This document shows, one piece after another, positions 35,019-44,450 of a stretch of DNA of 64,000 nt. The position numbers were made by a program, and so were the translations under genes. Positions within the stretch are counted from its first letter, which is position 1, and each line of letters begins with the position of its first letter. The notes below the pieces were generated by a model. That model worked only from the letters and a program-made list of their open reading frames with translations, was not told where the DNA came from and searched no databases. This DNA comes from Stenocarpella maydis (taxonomy: Eukaryota; Ascomycota; Sordariomycetes; Diaporthales; Diaporthaceae), in contig NQMI01000002.1 in NCBI GenBank assembly GCA_002270565.1, forward strand, positions 1-64,000, given 5' to 3'.

Positions 35019-35585
35019 CTGATGAATTTGTGCTATAGAATAGCATTCAGTTCAGCGTGTGTGTGTTTCGGCAGGGTCGCAGTATGGTGCTCTGAGGCGA
35101 ATTGGGACGATTGACAATGGTCTGGACAACTTTGTATTGAATTAAGTTGGGCTTCTGTAAGCCCTCCTTATATACCCTCCGACGTCGTCTCACCCCTGGG
35201 CACGCTGCGGTAGGCTCTGGTGCAAATTTGCAAATGCCGGAAAATTCGCCCTTCCAACACACCATCTTTGGTTCCAAGCAACCAGCCAACCATAGCCCTA
35301 GCAATGCCCAAATTAAGTACATACAAACTTCAGAAATCAGGCTATCTAATGCACTAAGTTATATACTTTTTGGGTAAGAAATAAGGGTAATGCAGAGGTC
35401 TGAATTAAGGTGCAAATGCAGGCCAAAATAATCGACTCACGGCCACCAAACTCATCTTGCGTCACGCACGCACTGGGCGTACTTAGCGAAAATCGCCTGA
35501 CTCGCAAGTCTAGGGTAACTCCTTGCTAGAAAGTCTAGGGTAACTCCTTACAACGAAGTCTAGGGTAACTCCTTGCACGGAGTAC
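35019..35585. repeat. 567-bp direct repeat, copy 1
   Basis: From CTGATGAATTTGTGC to CACGGAGTAC. It is the same length as, and nearly identical to, 35609-36175. The last 75 bp hold three spaced copies of AGTCTAGGGTAACTCCTT. Copy 1 is followed directly by an N. The unit contains a TATATAC-like box and could be an LTR, but TG...CA ends, a primer-binding site and an internal region were not found. Confidence 0.9.
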
Positions 35586-35608
35586 NATTATAAAATAATA
35601 GTTATACT

Positions 35609-36175
35609 CTGATGAATTTGTGCTATAGAATAGCATTCAGTTCAGCGTGTGTGTGTTTCGGCAGGGTCGCAGTATGGTGCTCTGAGGCGAATTGGGACGA
35701 TTGACAATGGTCTGGACAACTTTGTATTGAATTAAGTTGGGCTTCTGTAAGCCCTCCTTATATACCCTCCGACGTCGTCTCACCCCTGGGCACGCTGCGG
35801 TAGGCTCTGGTGCAAATTTGCAAATGCCGGAAAATTCGCCCTTCCAACACACCATCTTTGGTTCCAAACAACTAGCCAACCACAGCCCTAGCAATGCCCA
35901 AATTAAGTACATACAAACTTCAGAAATCAGGCTATCTAATGCACTAAGTTATATACTTTTTGGGTAAGAAATAAGGGTAATGCAGAGGTCTGAATTAAGG
36001 TGCAAATGCAGGCCAAAATAATCGACTCACGGCCACCAAACTCATCTTGCGCCACGCACGCACTGGGCGTACTTAGCGAAAATCGCCTGACTCGCAAGTC
36101 TAGGGTAACTCCTTGCTAGAAAGTCTAGGGTAACTCCTTACAACGAAGTCTAGGGTAACTCCTTGCACGGAGTAC
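35609..36175. repeat. 567-bp direct repeat, copy 2
   Basis: Matches 35019-35585 with only a handful of substitutions (for example AAGCAACCAGCC against AAACAACTAGCC). Most are transitions. Only 23 bp, including one N, separate the copies. Confidence 0.9.
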
Positions 36176-37419
36176 TAACGCCCTGCTGAGCGGTTCCGTT
36201 TAACAAATAATAACAATAATAATAAGTTCTATACCTTCATTTATATAGTATATATAGAGCGCACTCAATAGTAGGTCTCTACTAACTTTATTATAATTAC
36301 CACTAGATATTAATAACCATTAGTTTTATATCATATTTCCTTATGCTATAGCACTATACTATAGCGCAGGCATTATACCTATATTAACTATTATATTAGA
36401 TATCTTCTGCTGCCCTTATTTCTAGCTCTAGCTCTATAAGTTTTTATTCCTAACTTAGGCCCTTGTGTGCGCTATGTGCACGATAGGTATGTACTGTGAT
36501 TAGCTAATTCTTTATATAGCCTCCCTATTCCCCTCCCTCTCCCGCCAGCGCCGCCCCCCCGGTAAGTATTATGGCATCCTTATAGTGCATTGCATGGATT
36601 CATATTACGCCTTTATAGTGCTAATGTAGCATTATAGCTAACTAAGAAACAGAAGAAGGCCTTAGGCCCTATTTGTACGGCGGGCGAGTGGTGTGTGCGC
36701 TGCATACGCCACCTCCTCAAAGATCCCCACCACTAATGCTACCACCAGTCTGATAAGTAGGCCCTTATTAAACGCCAAGTGTGCACATAGCACGCGCATA
36801 GCTAATTATCTATATAGGTATAGGTTACTACTATACTTATTGCAATAATAGGAACCATACCTATACTACTATAAGTCGTTTTACTATGCCCCTAATATAT
36901 CTATGCTGCTAATATATAGCATTAGATCCTATTTAGTGCCCGCGCCCCCCTTGCTGCTTTCCTTACAAGGGGTAACCCAGAGCGCCTTCATGAGGCAGTC
37001 CATGCTTTGCCCTCCAAGGGTGCGGGTGTAGCGCCCGCATAAGTTGCGCCCGCCACTATTGCTACGGCTAATAACGAGATGCTATCTCTAGTCCGCCGGG
37101 GTGCCATTACCCTCAAGCATAGCGCTAATGCCCTCAAGCGCCTTACACACAACATGCATGTGCTGCGTGAGTGCAATAAGGCTAAGGCTGAGGCAAAGGA
37201 GTAAGGTAGGGTATTAAGGGGCGATAACCTTAGTAAAAATGCGGGTAGGTGGGGCGCTATGCCCTTGCGGGTATAGCGCATAGGTGTTATAGGGGCAACA
37301 TTAAATCCCCAGGTAGGTAGGCAAGCATAGTATTAGTGCCAGAGGTTTTTTTTTTTTTTTTTTTTAAGCCAAATATAAGGTCTCTTTACATCTATTTAAG
37401 TGTATCTTTTGCGCAGCAT
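36176..37419 (+). pseudogene. AT-rich transposon remains with a protein-like fragment on the plus strand
   Basis: Plus-strand frames near 36640-36730 read a Cys-bearing fragment (EWCVRCIRHLLKDP). Near 36985-37205 they read a helical, Ala/Lys-rich fragment (NALKRLTHNMHVLRECNKA), with stops between. The pieces resemble uncharacterised ORFs that accompany fungal repeats, but no family is certain. They run opposite to the gypsy pol that follows, so they are probably a separate element. A 20-bp T run lies near 37347-37366. The longest open frame here, on the minus strand, is not protein-like. Confidence 0.35.
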
Positions 37420-39316
37420 TAGCGCGTACTAACATTGTTTCTTAATCCGCGCCTTATATTCATAAATTAGGTTATTTACAATATATAAATATAGCTCCCA
37501 TAAGTTATCATTACTGCTATAGCCCTTCCAGCAAATAAGGTACTATTATACTAAATATAGTCCCCTATACCCCAATATAGTATCAACCTTAAATATATTG
37601 CCCTAATCTAATTTAATATCTAATTACAGCTTAAGTGCTTTACTATTATAAGGCTAGAATGGTTTAAGTATAGAGATTGAAACTATATTATAAATATAGT
37701 ATAATATAAGGAGGTCCAGCTTATAGGCGAGTCTATAAGGGCTAATCATTTTAAGTATATAGAAGGAACCTAGGTATTTATCTACAAGTTTGCTGCTTCT
37801 GCATTTCTGCTGTAAATACCTAGCAGATATCATTACTAAGTCACCCTCAGTAAATCTCTTATCCAGGTGCTACTTATTATACTATTTCACATACTTAGTA
37901 TTAACATAATATAGATACTATATGATTCTAGTATATATAGATCTAATATCTTTACTTATTCTAGTTACTTAAGGGACATTAGTTTCCTTTAGGGAAGGTG
38001 CATTAATAGGTATTTGTGGGTTATACCCAAATAGGGCAAATGCAGGGCTGGTTTTAATTATTAAATGCATTAAATTATTATATGCAAATTATATAAAGTA
38101 AAGGAGCTGCACTTAATTAGTTTATTCAATATTCCCATATACATGGAGGTAATATTTAAGGTTTTGGTTTTATTATTCTATCTGATCATCTGTCTATAAG
38201 TAGAATGCAGTACTTAGGTACTACTTTATCCCTAGGTTAGCACAGAGTTCTAACTAAAAATGGCTAATAAAGAGACTCCCTCTGTTTAATATAATTCCCT
38301 TAGGGACCCTAAATATTATAAAGACTTACTTTATAAGTATATCCGTGAGGCTGCTGCTTATTAACTATAAGGTTATTATAATATAGAGTATATATTTTAT
38401 ACACCAATCCATAATTATAAGGATTAAGTCACAAGGCTTATTATTATATGGGTTGATTAAGGGTAGCAACCTAGTAATAAAGTTCATTGAGATTTCCTCC
38501 TATAGTTGCAAGGGTAGCAGTAGCAGTATGAGGAAGCTAAGTAGTTTATACTTAGGCATTTTAGTATGCTAGCATATTATATAAGTATTAATAAACTATT
38601 TCATGTCTTTAGGTAAGGAGTTCCAGTAGTAGCAGTATATAAATAGCCTTATTATCTTGCTTATACCAAGGTATCCTACTATCTGATCCTTATAGTAAGC
38701 ACATAATAATTCCATTCATATAGCCGGGTTATCTAGCATATAAACCCTATCTCTAAAGTATAGTAGCCTATCTTATAAATGCTATGTCTTCCCAGCTTTT
38801 GTGCATTGCTTATACCTCTTGCGCTATACTTCACTTTATATAAAAATGTCTTCTTATTGTAAGATCTGCAAGTATGCTATTATTAGTTGTTTAAGCTGCA
38901 TCTTTATTATTACTATACTTCACTCCTTTACTCTATGCGGAAGGGTACTTAAATGTATACTTTAGTCCTAAGCGGCTATATGCGCTAAGCATACTATATG
39001 CTTTAATGCTGCTTCTCTACAGTATTCAAGGCCTTCTTCTCCTATATGCAAGTCTATATTCTAGCAGTTATAATTATAGCTTCTTACTTCTCTTAGCGCT
39101 ATAAAGTTACTCAGTCTTTATAGCTTATCCTTATCTTATCCCTTACATATATAATTAGGTTATTAAGAGAGACTATCCGCAGGGTTCTTATCCCCTAATC
39201 TGTATTTAATTACTATATCTATTAATGCAAGGGCATTAAGCTAATACAGCTGTCTTGCAGAGAGGTTCCACTTTAAGTGCTAGTATTTTAGGTTAAGGTA
39301 GTCCGTTATAATAGTA
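37420..39316 (-). mobile_element. Ty3/gypsy chromovirus relic (RNase H, integrase, chromodomain), RIP-damaged and truncated
   Basis: On the minus strand, with many stops, the order from high to low coordinates is as follows. An RNase H end (VIKYRLGDKNPADSLS near 39190) comes first. An integrase core follows with ISMNFITRLLP near 38490, in which the first catalytic Asp of the usual MDFI reads Asn, then NRGSLFISHF near 38250 and FAYNNLMHLIIKTSPAFALF near 38050. Next is the RDLVMIS-like/YLGSFYILK segment near 37780, then a chromodomain-like end YLICWKGYSSNDNLWE near 37520. Reverse transcriptase, protease and gag are missing: the pol reading stops at 39316, where the short pogo derivative begins, and does not resume after it. 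LTRs were not identified. Stops fall at TGG/CAG/CAA positions as in RIP. Confidence 0.85.
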
Positions 39317-39955
39317 AGTCAAAGGGCCCACATTCGGACCACCCCCTGATTCGGACCACCCGCCAAGACCACCACCACCACACACACCTCTTCATTCCAA
39401 CTCATCTTCCTCATCGCTATCGCCCACCACGATGCAGGAAGCCGTATCTATGGTATTTTCAGACCCGCTGGATGCATCTATACTATCGTTAAGCTCGCCG
39501 GCCTCGATCTTAGCCCTCCGTATATGCTTGATTTGTACGAATATAGAGTTGGGGCTGGTTTCGACCCTCCTCCTCTTTTAAGGTACTATAGCCTCTAATT
39601 TATTTTTAAGAGCCTGGTTTTCTCTCATAAGCATTGCTACTTCCCACTCTTTCTTATTATATGCTTTTTATACCTTCCTAAAGAGGACTCATTAAGTTAT
39701 ATCCGAGTGTTCTTGGGTGGGATAATCGGTAAGAATAGCCTATACCTCTCGGGATACCCGGGGAGTTGACTACTTTATTACCTCTGGCAAAATTGGTACT
39801 GGAGTGATTAATTCGACCCCTCTGATTCGATTCTCCTCGTCAGATTCAGTTCTAGTGGTTGATTTNGTATAGGGTGTGGGTAGACGCGTATATACGCGAA
39901 CGCGGATGTGGGGTGGCCCGAATCAGGGGGTGGCCCGAATGTGGGCCCCCCACGT
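39317..39955 (-). mobile_element. Short pogo-like derivative, family B (639 bp)
   Basis: The inverted ends share GGGCCCACATTCGG(A/G)CCACC and the next 20 bp, with TA outside (39315-39316 and 39956-39957). The minus strand carries only the C-terminal tail of a pogo-type transposase: a coiled segment with AMLMRENQALKNKLEAIVP, then a KRRRV basic block, IRRAKIEAGE and an acidic Ser/Asp end. The DNA-binding and DDE domains are absent. Two or three in-frame stops are present. It is a non-autonomous deletion derivative. One base (39866) is N. Confidence 0.8.
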
Positions 39956-40364
39956 TACACACACTTGCATTTAGTTTTTGGATTACTCAAAATACACTAT
40001 TTTTGGCGGGTCGTGGGGCGCGTGCCACGCGCCGGGCCTGGACATCGGATGAATTGAGTATGGAAAGCTTTCTCATTTCCTGCCTCGACTACATTCCCAG
40101 AAGCGGTCGAGACATTACTTATGTAGCCCCGGTCAGCTCCTCCTGGTTGCAGTGGCGGGATTGTCCGACTTCCTAGCCGTCTATGGAACACGCCTGACAT
40201 CTGGTCCCTGAGAACAAGACACTACTACCACCACTGGTACTGGGAGTTTATCTCTCAACTGAGAAGCTACGCCGACTCATTCACAAACATAAAGTTACCA
40301 TACAAGAGTTAATCAAGCTGAGTAATCGATTAGCTCGTATCGTTTGAGAGCAGAGCTAGACGAA

Positions 40365-41051
40365 ATGGCGGTCACGGTGGGCAGCCTGTTAGGCATCAGC
40401 ACAACGCTCGCATCAATCCTGGACCTCGCTTGTACGCCGTGGCTCAATCCGAGCACCATCATCTATAGCGCTCAGCCTTTACTGATCAACATCAGAGGCG
40501 ACGGTTACGTATGCCTTGATCACATTCATCTACGACATCTTCTTCCACCCGCTGCGGGCATACCCAGGCCCGCTGCTAGTTATGGAGAGCCACCCGCTAC
40601 CCTATCACAGCTGGATCCTCAGCGGCACACTCGCCATCGACACGCTTGACCTGCACAAGGCTTACGGCCCGATCGTGCGCGTAGCACCAGCGAGCTCGGC
40701 TACGCCGAGGCGTCGGCTTTGGTAGGAAATCCTCGGCAACAACCCCAAGGGCAAAGAGTGCAGCAACTGGGTGTCTTTGTACCGCCCCATGCCGGAGGCC
40801 CCGGACAGCATCATCTTGGCCGACAGGCAGAAGCACGGGATCATCCGCTGGCTTGCGTATCCTGGCAGGGTTCCGGGATAACGACAACGCTGCTCTGGGG
40901 CTGCCTGTTCCTCCGTGTAAACAGCGCGTATGCCCTCGGGATGGTGACCCGCGAGGTCTTGTCGAAGTTCAGGGCCGCCGCCGCTGATGGTTCACTTGAC
41001 GCCCAGGTCTCAGCAATAGACTGTGTTCTAGACGTTCCGCCTTTGTGCTGA
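40365..41051 (+). pseudogene. Cytochrome P450 pseudogene with large internal deletion
   Basis: An N-terminal hydrophobic stretch is followed by FFHPLRAYPGPLL and LHKAYGPIVRVAP, the typical start of fungal microsomal P450s. A one-base shift changes frame within ELGYAEASAL, after which NPKGKE, LYRPMPEAPDSII and DRQKHGIIRWLAY continue the B-C region, ending in a stop. Then GITTTLLWGCLFLRVNSAYA matches the I helix (usually AGSETTATLLSG), with a K-helix-like MVTREVLSKFRA after it. Everything between the C helix and the I helix is missing, as are ExxR and the haem-binding cysteine loop. The gene is dead. The original subfamily cannot be told from these pieces. Confidence 0.8.
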
Positions 41052-41479
41052 TGGACAGAAACCCACAAGACACTTGATCTGTGTATCGTTAAGTAGATGG
41101 TTGGTCTCAAGCCGTCTAGGTCGAAGAATATTGTATGGCTAGGCTTACGGATCGCCAGTTGGAACTTGTAAGAATACAATATCCAGAGAGAGGCAGGCAT
41201 CCACACTGTGCGTGCAGTGGGCACGGAAGCTCCGGCTGGGTGTTTTACAGGGGGGGTACAAGACATTATAGTAGGCTGCACGCTAAATTCCTTGCACTGG
41301 GTGGGCGAACAGTCCTGAAAAGCTGGGTAGGGCGACGTTGACTGATTTAAGTTCTCGTTTCCACCTGCGGGTCCCGGGAGCGCGCGAACTTTATTATAAC
41401 TCTAATTCAACTACTGAGAAGGACGGGAATCAAGACCTAGTTCCAACAACAAAGAAAGCACCACTAAAGTACCAAGCCA

Positions 41480-42226
41480 CTACCGCCTGTTCATCTGCCT
41501 GTTCCTGTCCATCCGAGCCTGCCTCTCCGCTGCCCTCCTCGCAGCCTCCCTCGCCTCCTGGTCCAGGATGGTCAAGAAGGTGAGGTACGCATACAGCTCG
41601 AACCGCTCACCCAGCTGCCCATCGGCGCCCGAGTTGAAGAGCTGGTACCGGTGCGACTTTGACCCGAACTTGCCCGTCTGCGCGAACGCGCCCACGCACT
41701 CCTTCTGGTCCCGGCTGCCGTCCCGGCCCTCGGTGTCGAGCCGCAGGAGCTTCCACCCGCGCCCGTTGGTCTCGGGGATCTTCTTGGTGTAGTGGCCCAC
41801 CTCGCCACCGTCGCTCCAGCGCCACTCGAACGCCTCGAGGCGCCGCTGCTTGCCCACGGGCGCGGTGAAGCGGAACTGCCGGCCGCGGATCTTGATGCGC
41901 TCCCCCCCGCCCTTGGACTCGTCCGGGAAGAGGATGATGTCGATGTCACTGGGGACGGGCGGGCGGACGCCCAGGAAGCGCAGCCACTTTGTCCACCCCT
42001 GCTTCTTGAACGGGACCGTCTCCACTGTCGCGACCTTGTTGTCATTCTTGGTCGGCCCGCCGTAGACGTGCATCCGGACGCGGCCTGGCGCATGGTTGTT
42101 GATACTCGCCATGGAGATGGCTTCCTTCTTGTGCGGGCCGACACGGGCCTTTTGTCCGATGGTCCAGCCGCCTTTGTAGTAGTTGGTGTGGCCAGCGCCA
42201 CTGGGGACATAGGGCTGGGAGCTCAT
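41480..42226 (-). CDS. Conserved-looking fungal protein of unknown function (248 aa)
   Basis: A single exon from ATG at 42226 starts MSSQPYVPSGAGHTNYYKGG. A longer in-frame start at 42343 is less likely. The N-terminal third is basic and rich in Gly/Tyr. The middle contains WTKWLRFLGVRPPVPSDIDI and a beta-rich part (RGRQFRFTAPVG, FEWRWSDGGEVG). The end is a charged helix of Arg/Glu/Ala repeats (EAREAARRAAERQARM). GC content and codon use are high and even, in contrast to the flanking pseudogene and repeats, which supports a real gene. No catalytic motif, signal peptide or membrane segment is seen, and no family is recognised. Confidence 0.65.
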   Translation of the reverse strand: MSSQPYVPSGAGHTNYYKGGWTIGQKARVGPHKKEAISMASINNHAPGRVRMHVYGGPTKNDNKVATVETVPFKKQGWTKWLRFLGVRPPVPSDIDIILFPDESKGGGERIKIRGRQFRFTAPVGKQRRLEAFEWRWSDGGEVGHYTKKIPETNGRGWKLLRLDTEGRDGSRDQKECVGAFAQTGKFGSKSHRYQLFNSGADGQLGERFELYAYLTFLTILDQEAREAARRAAERQARMDRNRQMNRR

Positions 42227-43466
42227 CTTTCTGGATGTGAGGTTCGGGTGCACTTGATTGGAGATCGAAATACGAATGCGCCAATAGTTGTTAGTCCGGG
42301 GCAGCGTGGTTATTGTCGATCGGCTTGGTTCCGATGTCGACAATGGAAATATCTAATAAGAATACCAGTAGCGCCCGCATGATCGTCAACCCTGAGGACG
42401 CCATTTAAAATACACAAAATTCCAAGCCCAAAATCAAATCCAATTTTATCTTCTTGGTGTCATGGCCATCCTGGTGGCCCATGATCGGGCTTACGCCGAC
42501 ACCCCTGGGCCAGCAAGGAGAATCGACCATGCTCCACAATCACCTCTGACTGGGTGAGAAAGGGCTCAGGTTCATGTGGCCGGGCCACTTTACACAGCAC
42601 AGTCAGCCCCCAGTGTTTCCTGAAATATCCAATGTGCCACCCCCATGGCCAACCTCCAGACGGACCGCGCTGCAATAAGCTACAGTAATTGTTGGCAGCA
42701 ACAAAACATTGAGCATCTGCTTGGGCACTTGCTGACACTGCGAGTAATCCGTGCCCCAGATGCGGCCGGCGTCGAGTTTGAATCAGCCAGATAAGTGCCG
42801 AAGCCAACTCAAGTGAAGCCTGTTCGGACTGCTATTTCCGCCTTGTTGCATGAGAAAGGTAGCAATCGATTCAGAGCTATCATATCCGACGTAATATCGT
42901 CTTTTGGGGGCTGCACCCCAACTCAAGTACAGCATGGGGAAGTGGGTCAACTTGTACATTTCTAGCTAGGCTCGACCCGTATCCCCTCGGACTTCTCTTC
43001 CCGTGGTTACGTTCGACTCCTGATCGGGTCCAACTCCACGCGTCACTTGCACCCCAGTTCACCACCTCATCCGATCTACTGGCGAGCAACCAATCCCCAT
43101 GTACACTATTTGAGCTGTGCCTTGACCGGTGCTACATATTCCCCAGCCTCTACTATATATTCCCAGGCTTCTCCGGGCCCCGGGTATGTGTTTATCCTAT
43201 GTTCCACTGCGAAGGTGGCAACTTTACAGCAAGATGGTTACTACCTACCTTATTAGTTAGATGGCGTATTCATTGTCATGGCAGTATAGTGACGAGATCT
43301 CCTGACTATCGAGTCTTGGCTGCATACCTCGCTTACAATACCGGTAGAGCTTCGGCCAAACACCGAGGAGGGAGACGAGTATAAGAAAGAGACGCACGGT
43401 TTTCTTGATACGCCTGTGAGAGGGACTACGTCTGCATAGCTGCTCTCGATTCTCCAATCATCCAGT
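42227..43466. other. Divergent intergenic region, likely promoters on both sides
   Basis: 1.24 kb between a minus-strand gene and a plus-strand gene, so both can use it. Short frames only. Confidence 0.5.
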
Positions 43467-44450
43467 ATGAAGTCCAGCGCAATGAAGCAGTGGAGCATTC
43501 TCGCGGCCCTGGCTGGCTTTGCCCAGGCCCAGTTTCAGAATTTCTTCAACATCACTACCTTCCCCAACGAGCAAAAGGAGAACGTGACCAAGTGGCTCAA
43601 CGAGGCGCGCGAGCTCGCAAGCGCAGACCTCTCCGCGTATTTCGGACAACGCTGCATCCAGTCCCAGGTCTACCCGACGCTCTACTCCGCAACGCAGCCC
43701 CCGGGGTTCGTCGCGCCGCGCGAGGTCTTCGACCGAGTCTACTACGTCGGGCAGAGCGGCGTCTCCGCATGGGCATATGACACGGGCGACGGGCTCGTCG
43801 TCATCGACTCACTCGACAATGCGGCAGAGGCAGAGGACATCCTCGTCGGGGGCCTGGAGGCGTTCGGCTTCACCGGCAGCGACATCAAGCACCTCATCAT
43901 CACCCACGAGCACTCTGACCACTATGGCGGGGCGCGCTGGCTGCAGGACACGTTCAAGCCTGCCACGTACGCCTCGGCGGCTGCTTGGGAGACCATGGTG
44001 AAGAAGGCGGGCGGCCCGGTCCAGGACAAGGTCATCGAGGATGGCCAGGTCCTCACGTTCGGGAACGTCACTTTCAATCTCTACCTCACCCCGGGGCACA
44101 CGCCTGGCACCCTGTCCACTATTTTTGATGTATATGACAACGGAGTCAGGCACACGGCCGGCCTCTTTGGCGGCATTGGGATCCCGAGCGCTGTGTCGGC
44201 CAGGGAGCAGCAGATTGCTTCGTTGAACCGCTTTGCTGACCTGGCAAAGGAGGCTGGTGTCGACACACTTATTGCCAACCACCAGGGCCAGGACAGGTCA
44301 CTGTACCATTTTGACCTCCTGGAACACAGATCCAGTGGTGCTCCTCATCCTTTTGTCATTGGAGTGGACGCTTTCGATCGTTACATGAGAGTTGTTGGGC
44401 AATGCGTCAGGGTCAAGTCTGCTAGGGACGGGCTATTCTTGCAGTCTTAA
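43467..44450 (+). CDS. Secreted metallo-beta-lactamase-fold hydrolase
   Basis: A single exon of 327 residues, starting MKSSAMKQWSILAALAGFAQ. The first 21 residues form a signal peptide. The metallo-beta-lactamase zinc motif HEHSDH is at 147-152, the second ligand His 211 lies in TPGHTPG, and a third candidate histidine is in ANHQGQD. The arrangement with H-x-H-x-D-H and a late NH resembles subclass B3 enzymes and fungal secreted relatives. Several NxS/T sites are present. It probably hydrolyses an ester, lactone or lactam outside the cell; the substrate is unknown. No intron is needed. Confidence 0.9.
   Translation: MKSSAMKQWSILAALAGFAQAQFQNFFNITTFPNEQKENVTKWLNEARELASADLSAYFGQRCIQSQVYPTLYSATQPPGFVAPREVFDRVYYVGQSGVSAWAYDTGDGLVVIDSLDNAAEAEDILVGGLEAFGFTGSDIKHLIITHEHSDHYGGARWLQDTFKPATYASAAAWETMVKKAGGPVQDKVIEDGQVLTFGNVTFNLYLTPGHTPGTLSTIFDVYDNGVRHTAGLFGGIGIPSAVSAREQQIASLNRFADLAKEAGVDTLIANHQGQDRSLYHFDLLEHRSSGAPHPFVIGVDAFDRYMRVVGQCVRVKSARDGLFLQS

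Noticed and set aside
35047..35912. Duplicated 91-codon minus-strand frame (35047-35322 and 35637-35912)
   Set aside because: It is simply carried by the duplicated 567-bp repeat, has no domain or start context, and shares the repeat's substitutions.
36988..37281. 97-codon minus-strand frame in the AT-rich block
   Set aside because: The opposite strand carries the more protein-like (though broken) fragments; this frame is compositionally biased.
41572..42210. 212-codon Arg/Ser-rich frame on the minus strand
   Set aside because: Out-of-frame shadow of the 248-residue gene at 41480-42226, with composition typical of a shifted GC-rich frame.
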